DNA from: Betaproteobacteria bacterium HGW-Betaproteobacteria-9
GTDB lineage: Bacteria; Pseudomonadota; Gammaproteobacteria; Burkholderiales; Burkholderiaceae_C
Direction: 5' to 3'
Length of the DNA stretch: 64,000 nucleotides
NCBI GenBank assembly: GCA_002842215.1
Contig: PHCC01000012.1
Span: 48,195 to 112,194 of the forward strand
A program made the position numbers and the translations under genes. Each line of letters starts with the position of its first letter. Within the stretch, counting starts at the first letter, position 1. Shown in pieces: positions 1-8,808 of the stretch. The notes beneath the pieces are model-generated. The model searched no databases and was not told the DNA's origin. It was given only the letters and a program-made list of their open reading frames with translations.

Positions 1-168
1 GACAGCCTGGGCCAGTGGTGGAAGGGCCAGTTCACGCTGGCGCAATACCTGGAGCGCCTGCAGGCGGTGCCCCACCTGCAGAGCGCCGTGGTTCAGGACG
101 CGGCCCACATGCTGCACCACGACCAGCCGGAAGAACTCGCCCGGCTGATCGAGAATTTCCTGATCTGA
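1..168 (+). CDS. alpha/beta hydrolase, C-terminal fragment (partial)
   Basis: The window opens inside a gene in frame 1, and only its last 55 codons are visible before the TGA at 166-168. The peptide ends with AAHMLHHDQPEELARLIENF, which resembles the C-terminal end of alpha/beta-hydrolase-fold proteins. There the His of the Ser-Asp-His triad lies in a GAGHxxHxDxPE-like loop followed by a helix ending the protein. The His in AAHMLHHD is the likely catalytic histidine. Substrate cannot be told from this fragment, and the start lies outside the window. Confidence 0.6.
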   Translation, partial: DSLGQWWKGQFTLAQYLERLQAVPHLQSAVVQDAAHMLHHDQPEELARLIENFLI

Positions 169-290
169 GGCGATGACGGGACCGTCCGTACCAGAGGGCG
201 GCGGACATGAGAAAATCGGAGATTGTGTCAACGGCGGCTTTCTGCCTGTCCGGCTGATTCCCATCCCCGAATTCCGATTGAGGCCCCATC

Positions 291-1395
291 ATGGAAGCAG
301 AACGCGTCAACACCATCCGTAGCCAGCTCGAAGACCTGACCACCCGCGTGGTCGAGTTACGGAGGTATCTTTGACTACGATGCCAAAGCATCCAAACTGA
401 AAGAAGTCGAATCCGCGCTGGAAGACCCGACGGTCTGGAACGACCCCAAGCGCGCCCAGGACCTGGGGCGTGAGAAGAAATCGCTCGAAGACGTGGTACA
501 CGTGCTGGACCGCCTCACCGGTGAGCTGTCCGACAACACCGAGCTGTTCGAGATGTCGAGCGAAGACGGCGACGACGCTGGGCTGATCACCATCGAAGAC
601 GAGGCCGCCAAGGTCGCGGTCGAGGTGGAAAAGCTCGAATTCCGCCGCATGTTCAACAACCCGGCCGATCCGCTGAACTGCTTCCTGGACATCCAGGCCG
701 GCGCTGGCGGCACCGAGGCCTGTGACTGGGCCAGCATGCTGCTGCGCCAGTACCTGAAGTACTGCGAGCGCAAGGGCTTCACGACCACCATCGAAGACGA
801 GACCGCGGGCGACACCGCCGGCATCAAGGGCGCCACGATCAAGATCGAGGGCGACTACGCCTTCGGCCTGCTGCGCACCGAAACCGGTGTGCACCGCCTG
901 GTGCGCAAGAGCCCGTTCGACAGCTCGGGCGGTCGCCACACCTCGTTCGCTTCGGTGTTCGTGTACCCCGAGATCGACGACTCGATCGAGATCAACATCA
1001 ACCCGGCCGACGTGCGTACCGACACCTTCCGCGCCTCCGGCGCGGGCGGCCAGCACATCAACAAGACCGATTCGGCCGTGCGCCTGACGCACATCCCCAC
1101 CGGCATCGTGGTGCAGTGCCAGGACGGCCGCAGCCAGCACAGCAACCGCGACGTGGCGTGGAAACGCCTGCGCTCGCGCCTGTACGACTTCGAGTTGCGC
1201 AAGCAGCAGGAAGAGCAGCAGAAGCTGGAAGACACCAAGACCGACGTGGGCTGGGGCCACCAGATCCGCAGCTACGTGCTGGACAACAGCCGCATCAAGG
1301 ACCTGCGCACCAACGTCGAAATTTCGGCCACGCAGAAAGTGCTGGACGGCGACCTCGACGCCTTCATCGAAGCGTCTCTCAAACAAGGAGTCTGA
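291..1395 (+). CDS. prfB: Peptide chain release factor 2 (programmed +1 frameshift)
   Basis: RF2 recognises UGA and UAA stop codons and triggers peptide release on the ribosome. The gene starts at ATG 291, and codon 28 is an in-frame TGA (372-374). Reading resumes one base on at GAC 373 and continues to TGA 1393-1395, giving about 367 aa, the normal RF2 length. The class-I release-factor GGQ loop is visible as [15 protein letters not shown] around codons 247-261. The frameshift is the classic autoregulatory device: low RF2 makes the ribosome pause at UGA and slip. pepN follows after 2 bp, so the two are probably co-transcribed. Confidence 0.97.
363..375 (+). promoter_or_regulatory. prfB programmed +1 frameshift site
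   Basis: The sequence AGGTATCTTTGAC contains the canonical slippery codon CTT (369-371) followed by TGA (372-374) and C (375). A GGAGG-like internal Shine-Dalgarno (361-365) lies just upstream. The zero frame stops at TGA, whereas slipping onto TTT continues with GAC TAC GAT into the main RF2 frame. Spacing and sequence match the bacterial prfB recoding site. Confidence 0.95.
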
Positions 1396-1397
1396 GC

Positions 1398-4094
1398 ATG
1401 AGTTCACTGCGTGAAGGCCCCACCACCGTCGTCCGCCGGGAAGACTACACCGCCCCCGCCTACTGGATCGACACCGTCGATCTGAGCTTCGACCTCGACC
1501 CGGCCAAGACCCGGGTGCTCAACAAGATGCGCCTGCGCCGCAACCCGGACGTGGCCGCGCAGGCGCTGCGGCTCGATGGCGAAGACCTGAACCTGGCGCG
1601 CGTGCTGGTCAACGGCGCGGGCTGCTCCTTCAAGATGGACGGCAACCAGCTGGTGTTGGAAAACCTGCCCGACGGCGACGCGCCGATCGAGCTCGAAATT
1701 TTCACCACCTGCGCGCCCGAGAAGAACACCCAGCTCATGGGCCTCTACGTGAGCCAGGGCACGTTCTTCACGCAGTGCGAGGCCGAAGGCTTCCGCCGCA
1801 TCACGTATTTCCTCGACCGTCCGGACGTGATGGCCAGCTACACCGTCACGCTGCGCGCCGACAAGAAGCGCTACCCGGTGCTGCTGTCCAACGGCAACCT
1901 GGTCGAAGAAGGCGCGCTGCCCGACGGTCGCCATTTCGCCAAATGGGTCGACCCGCACAAGAAGCCCTGCTACCTGTTTGCACTCGTGGCCGGCCAGCTG
2001 GTGGCGCGCGAGCAGCGCATCACCGCGCGCAGCGGCAGCAACCACCTGCTGCAGGTCTTCGTGCGCCCCGGCGACATGGACAAGACCGAACACGCGATGA
2101 ACTCGCTGATCGCCAGCGTGATCTGGGACGAAGCCCGCTTCGGCCTGCCGCTCGATCTGGAGCGCTTCATGATCGTCGCCACCAGCGACTTCAACATGGG
2201 TGCGATGGAGAACAAGGGCCTCAACATCTTCAACACCAAGTACGTGCTGGCCAACAGCGCCACCGCGACCGACACCGACTTCGCCAACATCGAGTCGGTC
2301 GTGGGCCACGAATACTTCCACAACTGGACCGGCAACCGCGTCACCTGCCGCGACTGGTTCCAGCTCTCGCTGAAAGAAGGCCTGACGGTCTTCCGCGACC
2401 AGGAATTCAGCATGGACCTGTGCGCCGAAGCGTCGGCGCGCGCGGTCAAGCGCATTGAAGACGTGCGCGTGCTGCGCACCGCGCAGTTCCCTGAAGACGC
2501 CGGCCCGATGGCGCACCCCGTGCGGCCCGACAGCTACGTCGAGATCAACAACTTCTACACCGTCACGGTCTACGAAAAAGGCGCCGAGGTCGTGCGCATG
2601 ATGCAGACCCTGGTGGGGCGAGCTGGTTTCGCCGCGGGCATGAAGCTGTACTTCGAACGCCACGACGGCAGCGCCGTCACCTGCGACGACTTTGCGCAGT
2701 CCATGGCCGACGCCAACCCGGACAGCGACCTGGCCCGCCTGCTGCCGCAGTTCAAGCGCTGGTACAGCCAGGCCGGCACGCCGCTGGTGCAGGCCCGCGG
2801 GGTGTACGACGCGGCCGCGCGCAGCTACACGCTCACGCTCACGCAAAGCTGCGCTCCCACGCCCGGCCAGGCAGCGAAAGAGCCGTTCGTGATCCCGGTC
2901 GCCATCGGCCTGCTCGACGCCCAGGGCAACCAACTGCCGCTGCAGCTCGCCCACTGGACCCAGCCCGAAACCGGCACGCGCACGTTTGTGCTGACGCAGG
3001 ACAGCGAGAGCTTCACCTTCGTCAACGTGGACGCCGAACCCGTGCCCTCAATCCTGCGCGGCTTCTCGGCGCCGGTGGTGCTGGACGCCGAATACAGCGA
3101 CGCGCAGCTGCTGAGCCTGCTGGCCCACGACACCGACGCCTTCAACCGCTGGGAAGCCGGCCAGCGACTGGCGCTGCGCCGCGCACTCGCTGCCATCCGC
3201 GCCGAAGGCCCGGTGCCGCACGAGCCGCTGGACAGCGCTTACCTCGGCGCCATGCGCGACGTGCTGCGCCACCCCTCGCTGGACGCCGCGTTCAAGGAAC
3301 TCGTGCTCACGCTGCCGGGCGAAACCTACATCGCCGAGCAGCTCGACGTGGTGGACCCGCAGCGCATCCACGCGGTGCGCGAGACCATGCGCGAGCAGCT
3401 CGCCGAAGCCCTGCTCGACGACTGGGCCTGGGCCTATGAGACCCACAAGGACAACGGCGCCTACCGCCCCGACCCGCTGAGCACCGGGCGCCGCGCCCTG
3501 GCCGGCATGGCCCTGACCATGCTCTGTCTGGCCGCGAGAGAAACCGGCGATGCGGTCTGGCCCGGCAAGGCCTATCAGCGCTTCAAGGACGCCGGCAACA
3601 TGACCGACCGCTTCAACGCGCTCTCGGCCCTGGTGGTCAGCGGCCAGCCGCTGGCGCAGGACGCACTCGCCCGCTTCCACGCCATCTTCAGCAACGAAGC
3701 CCTGGTGATCGACAAGTGGTTTGCCCTGCAGGCCGGCGCGCCCGACCGCGGTGGCAATGTATTGCCCGCCGTGCGCCAGCTGCTGAACCACCCGGACTTC
3801 AACCTCAAGAACCCCAACCGCGCACGCAGCGTGATCTTCAGCTACTGCAACGCCAACCCGGGTGCCTTCCACCGCAACGATGCATCGGGCTATGTGTTCT
3901 GGCGCGAGCGCGTGATCGAACTCGACGCCTTCAACCCGCAGGTCGCTGCCCGCCTCGCGCGCGCGCTGGACCGCTGGAAGAAGCTCGCCGAACCCTACCG
4001 CAGCGCCGCGCGCGAAGCCATCGCCCGCGTGGCGGCCAAGCCCGATCTGAGCAACGACGTGCGCGAGGTCGTCACCCGCGCCCTCGCTGAATGA
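1398..4094 (+). CDS. pepN: Aminopeptidase N (M1 zinc metallopeptidase)
   Basis: This is a broad-specificity cytosolic aminopeptidase of family M1, about 898 aa, the usual length for the bacterial PepN type. The substrate-N-terminus motif [12 protein letters not shown] and the zinc motif [15 protein letters not shown] (HExxH plus the downstream Glu) are both intact. The chosen ATG lies 2 bp after the prfB stop and gives [11 protein letters not shown] longer reading upstream would only run through prfB in another frame. The stop overlaps the ATG of the next gene (ATGA at 4091-4094), so fbp is probably translationally coupled. It is a housekeeping gene unrelated to nif. Confidence 0.97.
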   Translation: MSSLREGPTTVVRREDYTAPAYWIDTVDLSFDLDPAKTRVLNKMRLRRNPDVAAQALRLDGEDLNLARVLVNGAGCSFKMDGNQLVLENLPDGDAPIELEIFTTCAPEKNTQLMGLYVSQGTFFTQCEAEGFRRITYFLDRPDVMASYTVTLRADKKRYPVLLSNGNLVEEGALPDGRHFAKWVDPHKKPCYLFALVAGQLVAREQRITARSGSNHLLQVFVRPGDMDKTEHAMNSLIASVIWDEARFGLPLDLERFMIVATSDFNMGAMENKGLNIFNTKYVLANSATATDTDFANIESVVGHEYFHNWTGNRVTCRDWFQLSLKEGLTVFRDQEFSMDLCAEASARAVKRIEDVRVLRTAQFPEDAGPMAHPVRPDSYVEINNFYTVTVYEKGAEVVRMMQTLVGRAGFAAGMKLYFERHDGSAVTCDDFAQSMADANPDSDLARLLPQFKRWYSQAGTPLVQARGVYDAAARSYTLTLTQSCAPTPGQAAKEPFVIPVAIGLLDAQGNQLPLQLAHWTQPETGTRTFVLTQDSESFTFVNVDAEPVPSILRGFSAPVVLDAEYSDAQLLSLLAHDTDAFNRWEAGQRLALRRALAAIRAEGPVPHEPLDSAYLGAMRDVLRHPSLDAAFKELVLTLPGETYIAEQLDVVDPQRIHAVRETMREQLAEALLDDWAWAYETHKDNGAYRPDPLSTGRRALAGMALTMLCLAARETGDAVWPGKAYQRFKDAGNMTDRFNALSALVVSGQPLAQDALARFHAIFSNEALVIDKWFALQAGAPDRGGNVLPAVRQLLNHPDFNLKNPNRARSVIFSYCNANPGAFHRNDASGYVFWRERVIELDAFNPQVAARLARALDRWKKLAEPYRSAAREAIARVAAKPDLSNDVREVVTRALAE

Positions 4095-5143
4095 ACCTGA
4101 CAAAACCAGCAACGGAGGAAACCTTGACCAAACGCATTTCCCTGACCCGCTACCTCGTCGAACAACAGCGTGTCGACGGCCACATTCCCGGTGACCTGCG
4201 CCTGCTGCTGGAGGTGGTGGCCCGCTCGTGCAAGAGCATCAGCCAGGCCGTCAACAAGGGCGATCTGGGCGGCATCCTTGGCGCTGCCGAGACCGAAAAC
4301 GTGCAGGGCGAGGTGCAGAAGCAGCTCGACATCATCGCCAACGAGGTGCTGATCGAAGCCAACGAATGGGGCGGCCATCTCGCCGCCATGGCCAGCGAAG
4401 AGATGGACAGCATCTATGTGGTGCCCAACCGCTTCCCGCAGGGCGAATACCTGCTGATGTTCGACCCGCTCGATGGATCGTCCAACATCGACGTCAACGT
4501 GTCCATCGGCACCATCTTTTCGGTGCTCAAGAAGGGCAACGACGACCCCAACACCATCGAACCCGTCAGCGAGCAGGATTTCCTGCAACCGGGCACCCAG
4601 CAGGTGGCCGCTGGCTACTGCGTCTACGGCCCGCAGACCACCCTGGTGCTCACCGTGGGCGACGGCGTGGCCATGTTCACCCTCGACCGCGAACAGGGCT
4701 CGTTCGTGCTCACCCGGGAGAACGTTCAGATCCCGGTCGACACCAAGGAGTTTGCCGTCAACATGAGCAACATGCGCCACTGGGCCGAACCCGTGAAGCG
4801 CTATGTGGACGAATGCCTGGCCGGCAAGGAAGGGCCCCGCGGCAAGGACTTCAACATGCGCTGGGTCGCCTCCATGGTCGCCGACGTGCACCGCATCCTC
4901 ACGCGCGGCGGCGTCTTCCTGTACCCCTGGGACAAGCGCGAACCCGAGAAGCCAGGCAAGCTGCGCCTGATGTACGAAGCCAATCCCATGAGCTGGCTGA
5001 TCGAACAGGCGGGCGGCGCCGCCACCAACGGCCACCAGCGCATCCTCGACATCCAGCCGACCAAGCTGCACGAACGCGTCAGCGTGATGCTGGGCTCAAA
5101 GAACGAAGTCGACCGCCTGACCAGCTACCACAGCACGCTATAA
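4091..5143 (+). CDS. fbp: Fructose-1,6-bisphosphatase class I
   Basis: The enzyme hydrolyses fructose-1,6-bisphosphate to fructose-6-phosphate in gluconeogenesis. The metal-binding signature [20 protein letters not shown] is intact, as is the C-terminal [16 protein letters not shown] segment. From ATG 4091, overlapping the pepN stop, the protein is 350 aa. A second possible start is TTG 4124, with a good GGAGGA Shine-Dalgarno at 4114-4119. It would give [15 protein letters not shown], closer to how relatives begin, and may be the real start. It is the last protein gene of the prfB-pepN-fbp run before the tRNA. Confidence 0.95.
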   Translation: MNLTKPATEETLTKRISLTRYLVEQQRVDGHIPGDLRLLLEVVARSCKSISQAVNKGDLGGILGAAETENVQGEVQKQLDIIANEVLIEANEWGGHLAAMASEEMDSIYVVPNRFPQGEYLLMFDPLDGSSNIDVNVSIGTIFSVLKKGNDDPNTIEPVSEQDFLQPGTQQVAAGYCVYGPQTTLVLTVGDGVAMFTLDREQGSFVLTRENVQIPVDTKEFAVNMSNMRHWAEPVKRYVDECLAGKEGPRGKDFNMRWVASMVADVHRILTRGGVFLYPWDKREPEKPGKLRLMYEANPMSWLIEQAGGAATNGHQRILDIQPTKLHERVSVMLGSKNEVDRLTSYHSTL

Positions 5144-5156
5144 TCTTGGGCTACAA

Positions 5157-5232
5157 GCCGGTGTAGCTCAGTCGGTAGAGCAGCTCATTCGTAATGAGAA
5201 GGTCGGGTGTTCGATTCATCTCTCCGGCACCA
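5157..5232 (+). tRNA. tRNA-Thr, anticodon CGU
   Basis: A 76-nt cloverleaf can be drawn. Acceptor arms GCCGGTG/CTCCGGC have one weak pair, the D-arm is GCTC...GAGC, the anticodon loop is TTCGTAA with CGT at 5190-5192, and the T-loop TTCGATT is present. CCA is encoded at 5230-5232. It lies 13 bp after the fbp stop. Its 3' end borders the nif region, and tRNA 3' ends are common integration sites, which makes it a candidate island boundary. I could not see a second copy of the tRNA 3' end further on. Confidence 0.95.
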
Positions 5233-5244
5233 AGTAAACAAAGG

Positions 5245-5281
5245 AAAGCCCGCTATCTGAACGATAGCGGGCTTTTTCTTT
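5245..5281 (+). terminator. Rho-independent terminator after tRNA-Thr
   Basis: A perfect 13-bp stem, AAAGCCCGCTATC and GATAGCGGGCTTT, closes a 5-nt TGAAC loop and is followed by a T-rich tail. It ends the fbp-tRNA transcript. It may also serve nifQ coming from the other side, since the stem is followed by T on one strand and preceded by A on the other. Confidence 0.92.
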
Positions 5282-5317
5282 GGATGCTGCATGTAGGCCA
5301 TTTGTAAGCCAGTTGCC

Positions 5318-5761
5318 TCAAACCCTTTGTGCATCTCCGGGTTTGGCGAGCACCACCATCGGCGTATTTTCAGGCCCAAAACACGCGCTGTATTCGGAGC
5401 AGGCCTCGCAGGTGGGTGAGCGGCAGATCGACAGCTCTTCGCGCAGGCAGAGCTGTTTGTAGAGAAACTTCTTCCACCGCATGTGTTGCGTGTTGCGAGC
5501 CGCAAGGGCCGGAAACCAGTGGGCGATCAGCTGCGACAGGGCCTCGCGCGAGGGCAGGCCCATGTCTTGCCACAGGTGCCCATCGCCCAGCGTGGCGCAG
5601 GCCATGGCCCACGACACCTGGCGCAGCTCGTCGGCCGGGCCGACCGCCATGTCGGCGTGCTCCAGCAGCAGGCTCAAGACGTCGTCGACCTCATCGCGCC
5701 GGCGTTGCATGCGTTCTGCCAGTGCGCGCCAGTCGGGTCGGGGGGTGGCCAGCTCGGGCAT
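5318..5761 (-). CDS. nifQ: NifQ, molybdenum donor for FeMo-cofactor synthesis
   Basis: The protein is 147 aa. NifQ supplies molybdenum to the NifEN/NifH FeMo-co assembly machinery from a Mo-Fe-S cluster. The diagnostic C-terminal C-X4-C-X2-C-X5-C motif is present as CRSPTCEACSEYSAC near residues 119-133, within a long helical domain. It is the last gene of the nifE-N-X-DUF269-DUF683-fdxB-nifQ run. Its start is 6 bp downstream of the fdxB stop, so it should be co-transcribed. Its end faces the tRNA-Thr terminator. Confidence 0.93.
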   Translation of the reverse strand: MPELATPRPDWRALAERMQRRRDEVDDVLSLLLEHADMAVGPADELRQVSWAMACATLGDGHLWQDMGLPSREALSQLIAHWFPALAARNTQHMRWKKFLYKQLCLREELSICRSPTCEACSEYSACFGPENTPMVVLAKPGDAQRV

Positions 5762-5767
5762 GGGAGT

Positions 5768-6079
5768 TCAGGCCGGTGCGGCGGCGTGCGTGTAGCACTT
5801 CTTCGGGCAGATCTTCGAGCAGGCGGTGCAACCGATGCACAGCGCCTGGTGCGCGATGGTCATGACCTTCTTCTCGTATTCCTCGTCGTCGTCATCGTCG
5901 TCGAGGTTGACCGAGATGCGCTCGCCTTCGTCGGTCAGGCCCACGAGTTCGAGCACGCCGCGCGGGCAGACCTTGAAGCAGCGGCCGCAGCCGATGCATT
6001 TGTCTTCGTCCAGTGCGGCGACAAAGGACGGCGTCCAGGTGGCGCCGCTGGGCAGGGTGACGCTGAAATGTTCGCTCAT
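5768..6079 (-). CDS. fdxB: Nif-specific ferredoxin III (2[4Fe-4S])
   Basis: A 103-aa ferredoxin with two cysteine motifs: CIGCGRCFKVCP in the first half and CIGCTACSKICPKKC near the C-terminus. An acidic NLDDDDDDEEYEK linker separates them. Length, order and neighbourhood (between nifX-associated genes and nifQ) match the nif-specific ferredoxin III family. Such ferredoxins donate electrons for cofactor assembly or to nitrogenase. The ATG at 6079 follows an AGGAGA Shine-Dalgarno. The reading frame is open further upstream but without family similarity. Confidence 0.9.
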   Translation of the reverse strand: MSEHFSVTLPSGATWTPSFVAALDEDKCIGCGRCFKVCPRGVLELVGLTDEGERISVNLDDDDDDEEYEKKVMTIAHQALCIGCTACSKICPKKCYTHAAAPA

Positions 6080-6090
6080 GCCGTTCTCCT

Positions 6091-6294
6091 TCAGCTCTCG
6101 GCCGCCGCGGCGACGGCCTTGCGCAAGTCCATCAGCGTGGCGTGGGTGTCGTGGCAACGCTGGGCCACCGAGAGGATGTTCTCCCAATTGGTGGGCAGGT
6201 CCTCGGACAGGTCGTGCAGGTCCATCTTGGCCTGCGTGGCCTGGGCATTCGCCTTCTTCAGGCGCGCCTTGAGTTCGTCGGCTTCGGTGCTCAT
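6091..6294 (-). CDS. Small NifX-associated protein (DUF683 / CCE_0567 type)
   Basis: A 67-aa protein, MSTEADELKARLKKANAQ..., predicted all-helical. It matches in size, sequence style (LKxxNAQATxxKMDLHDLxEDLPxNW) and position the small coiled, Rop-like family found right after the DUF269 gene in many nif clusters. Its role is unknown; a metal or assembly accessory role has been suggested for the family. It starts 2 bp after the DUF269 stop and ends 11 bp before fdxB, so it is clearly in the operon. Confidence 0.85.
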   Translation of the reverse strand: MSTEADELKARLKKANAQATQAKMDLHDLSEDLPTNWENILSVAQRCHDTHATLMDLRKAVAAAAES

Positions 6295-6296
6295 GG

Positions 6297-6785
6297 TCAG
6301 GCTCCGTATTGCGCCACGGCAGGAAACTCGCGAATCATCGCGACCGCTTCGGTCAGGAACTTGCTGCCGGCGTCGGACAGTTTGGCCAGCGAGGGGAAGC
6401 CGAAACGGTGCACGTCGCGCAGCTGCTTGTTGACCACCACCAGGCGGCCGGCGATCAGCACCATGCGGCCAAAACCTTCGTGGCTCATCTTCATCATGGG
6501 CGAGACCATCTGGCCGGTCTCGCGCTCGATCGCGACCGCGATGGCGTTGTAGAAGATCTCCAGGTGCCACAGGGTCTCAGGGTCCGGGTCGCCCAGGATG
6601 GGCAGGGCGCGGCGCTCTTCGGCGGTGTGGATGAAGGGCTTGAGCAGTTGCAGGTCGGTCTTGCCTTCCCAGCTGCCGTGCGTGTCCTGCGCGCGCATCT
6701 GTTTGATCAGCTGCTGCACAAAGGGCGTGGTGAGAAAGGTCTCGTCGCTCTCGAGTGCGAGTTCGGGGGTGGCGGTGTTGTTCAT
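6297..6785 (-). CDS. NifX-associated nitrogen fixation protein (DUF269)
   Basis: A 162-aa protein with the DUF269 signatures [21 protein letters not shown] and [25 protein letters not shown]. Family members sit immediately downstream of nifX across diazotrophs. They are thought to act in FeMo-co maturation, but the biochemical role is not settled. ATG 6785 is preceded by GAAGGAAATCC, a usable Shine-Dalgarno. In this genome that Shine-Dalgarno lies at the edge of a 57-bp dispersed repeat separating this gene from nifX. Confidence 0.92.
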   Translation of the reverse strand: MNNTATPELALESDETFLTTPFVQQLIKQMRAQDTHGSWEGKTDLQLLKPFIHTAEERRALPILGDPDPETLWHLEIFYNAIAVAIERETGQMVSPMMKMSHEGFGRMVLIAGRLVVVNKQLRDVHRFGFPSLAKLSDAGSKFLTEAVAMIREFPAVAQYGA

Positions 6786-6794
6786 TGGATTTCC

Positions 6795-6851
6795 TTCGCC
6801 CTACGGGCTGCGGTGCGAGCTTGCTTGGGAACGGCCCGGCGCGGCGCTCAT
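6795..6851. repeat. 57-bp dispersed repeat, copy 1 (nifX/DUF269 junction)
   Basis: It is about 93% identical to 53077-53133. Read on the minus strand it starts ATGAGCGCCGCGCCGGGCCG, and its ATGA overlaps the nifX TGA stop (6848-6850). It then encodes MSAAPGRSQASSHRSP, then TAG. The downstream gene's Shine-Dalgarno follows. The same stop/ATG overlap occurs at the other copy. Confidence 0.85.
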
Positions 6852-7258
6852 GGGGTGACCTCGTCGTCTTCAAAATCGAATGCGGGCTCGTTGTCCTTGG
6901 CCAGGGCCTTGCGCAGCCAGGGCGGCGGCGTGCCTTGCAGCACGGTCTGCAGCTTGTCCAGGATCTCGGTGATGTTCTCGGGCTGTGGCACCTTGATCGG
7001 GTGGATCTTCATGGCCACGACGCGCGCCGCGCCCGAGCCGCCGATGGCGGCCACGTACACGATGGCGCAGTCCTTGATGGCTTCGAGCTTGGGCGCGAGC
7101 TTGTCCTCGTCGCCGTCTTCTTCGAGCTTGTCGCCGAATTCGAAGCTCTCGACAAAGTGGTGGCCGGCGGCCGAAATCTCGTAGACATCAATGCTCTTGG
7201 CCCAGCCGAAGTGCGCGTCGACGCGCTCCTTGTCCTGGGTGGCGAAGGCGATCTTCAT
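6848..7258 (-). CDS. nifX: NifX, FeMo-co precursor carrier
   Basis: A 136-aa member of the NifX/NafY/NifB-C-terminal family that binds and passes on NifB-co or the VK cluster between NifB and NifEN. The N-terminus MKIAFATQDKERVDAHFGWA has the family's DxHFGxA signature, followed by VYEI and a C-terminal acidic tail. It sits 19 bp downstream of nifN, in the standard nifE-N-X order. The stop codon is shared with the first bases of a 57-bp repeat. Confidence 0.93.
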   Translation of the reverse strand: MKIAFATQDKERVDAHFGWAKSIDVYEISAAGHHFVESFEFGDKLEEDGDEDKLAPKLEAIKDCAIVYVAAIGGSGAARVVAMKIHPIKVPQPENITEILDKLQTVLQGTPPPWLRKALAKDNEPAFDFEDDEVTP

Positions 7259-7277
7259 GAGAGTTCTCCTTGGTGGG

Positions 7278-8678
7278 TCAAGCGCTGGCTGCCGCCAGCT
7301 CGGTGGATGGGGGAAGCGGTTGGTTGCCGTCCAGGCGGCGCGTGGTCAGTTGGGCTTCGGGCGTGAGCGGCCAGTCACCCGCATGGTGGTGGGCGATGCG
7401 CTCGATCATCAGGTTGGCGACTTCAAAGATCAGGTTCATGGTGCCACGGTAGCCCACCGACACCTTGTGCGCGTTGCCAACGCGATCGAACACCGGGAAG
7501 CCCACGCGCAGCAACGGTTTGTTGAGTCGCTCGGCGGCCTGGCGGCCGTGCGAATGCGTGACCAGCAGGTCGCAATCCTTGCCAGCGATTTCCAGGTCTT
7601 CCAGGTCGCCGAGCAGCACCTGCTCGGCCGGCAGCAACTCATGGGCTCTGGACTGCGTGGTGCTGATGCAGCAGCTCAGCTCGGCGCCCATCTCGTGCAG
7701 CAGGCCGCCCAGGGCCAGCAGCAGGTCGGGCTCAGCGGCGATGGCGACCTTCATGCCACCGGTGTAGAAATGACCGTCGAGCATGGCGTCGAGCAACTGG
7801 CTGCGCTGGCGCCGGTACTTGGCCGGCACCGGCTTGCCCGAAAGCTGAGAAAGTCGCTGCAGGAAGCGGTCGTTGCAGGCCAGACCGGTCAGGCGCTCGA
7901 AGATCTCCAGCGGCGTGCTGGCGATGGTTTCCAGCGCCTCCGCACCTTCGCGCGTCTGCTCGCCGATGCCCAGCGTGAAGGCCGAGGCGCCCGCGGCGCG
8001 GATCTGTTCCAGCGTGGTGCCGCCCAGCGTGGTGCCGCGCCAGTCGGGCGCGATGTGGCCGTCGAGCGAGCCCGAGATGTCGGGCAGCACGATGGGGTTC
8101 AGGCCAAAGGCCTGGATCATCTCGCGCAGCTCGTCGATGTCGCTGGGCGTGAGGTGGCTGCCGGGCAGCAGCGTGACCTGATCGGGCACCACCGGCAGTG
8201 GCTTCACCTGCAATTTCACGATGGCGGTGATGGCGTGCTTGAAGCCGTCTTCGAACGCGCCCACGTAGTCGGGCGTGGACACGTAAATGATCTCGGTGTC
8301 GGCCAGCTCGGGGTGGCGCTTGCGCGCGGTGACCAGGTAACCGTCGACGTCGTCGCCCTTGGTTTCGGTGAGGCCGGTGGAGCAGATCGCGATCACCTTG
8401 GGTGCGGCGCGCTTGCGGATGTTGAGCAGCGCCGCCTCGATGTTCTCGTAGCCGCCGAGGATGGTGGTCACCTCGTTCATGGCCGTGGTCTGCAGCGGGA
8501 TCGCTTCCTTGAAGTGGCGCACCAGCAGCACCAGACCGAAGGAGGTGCAGCCCTGCGAGCCGTGCATCACCGGCATGCAGGCGTCCAGGCCCAGGAACGC
8601 AAAGCTCGCGCCCAGCGGTTGGCTCATCTTGAGCGGGTTGACGGTGCAGGCTTTTTTGGATTCGACGACGCGTGCCAT
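7278..8678 (-). CDS. nifN: NifN, FeMo-co scaffold beta subunit
   Basis: About 466 aa, paralogous to NifK. It forms the NifE2N2 scaffold on which NifB-co is converted to FeMo-co. Visible landmarks are CTVNPLKMSQPLGASFAFLG, the MHGSQGCTSFG cysteine region and the C-terminal VGYRGTMNLIFEVAN. I chose ATG 8678 (MARVVESKKACTVNP), which starts like other NifN proteins. The upstream open frame runs through an intergenic hairpin repeat and is not coding. NifE ends 130 bp upstream, with the repeat in between. Confidence 0.95.
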   Translation of the reverse strand: MARVVESKKACTVNPLKMSQPLGASFAFLGLDACMPVMHGSQGCTSFGLVLLVRHFKEAIPLQTTAMNEVTTILGGYENIEAALLNIRKRAAPKVIAICSTGLTETKGDDVDGYLVTARKRHPELADTEIIYVSTPDYVGAFEDGFKHAITAIVKLQVKPLPVVPDQVTLLPGSHLTPSDIDELREMIQAFGLNPIVLPDISGSLDGHIAPDWRGTTLGGTTLEQIRAAGASAFTLGIGEQTREGAEALETIASTPLEIFERLTGLACNDRFLQRLSQLSGKPVPAKYRRQRSQLLDAMLDGHFYTGGMKVAIAAEPDLLLALGGLLHEMGAELSCCISTTQSRAHELLPAEQVLLGDLEDLEIAGKDCDLLVTHSHGRQAAERLNKPLLRVGFPVFDRVGNAHKVSVGYRGTMNLIFEVANLMIERIAHHHAGDWPLTPEAQLTTRRLDGNQPLPPSTELAAASA

Positions 8679-8720
8679 GACTAGCTCCGCAAGGCTGTGG
8701 TGAAAGAAGGGGCACTTCCC

Positions 8721-8808
8721 AGCACACGCCGTGAAACCGGCTTTGCCGGGCCACGGGCGTGGTCCCCCTTCCAGGGGGAAGACGCGAAGCGGCGCAGGAG
8801 GTGGCTTT
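8721..8808. repeat. Hairpin repeat (GCGGAACCGGCTTTGCCGG family), nifE/nifN junction
   Basis: The core GTGAAACCGGCTTTGCCGGG at 8731-8750 contains the dyad CCGGC-TTT-GCCGG. A second dyad, CCCCCTTCCAGGGGG, and a GACGCGAAGCGGCGCAGG tail follow. It is one of seven copies in the window, all in the same orientation and all at gene junctions of minus-strand nif operons. Confidence 0.85.

Noticed and set aside
307..1407. Long open frame antisense to prfB (and a similar one antisense to pepN at 1404-2954)
   Set aside because: High-GC codon bias leaves antisense frames open; the products are Val/Gly/Arg-rich shadows and the sense genes are certain.
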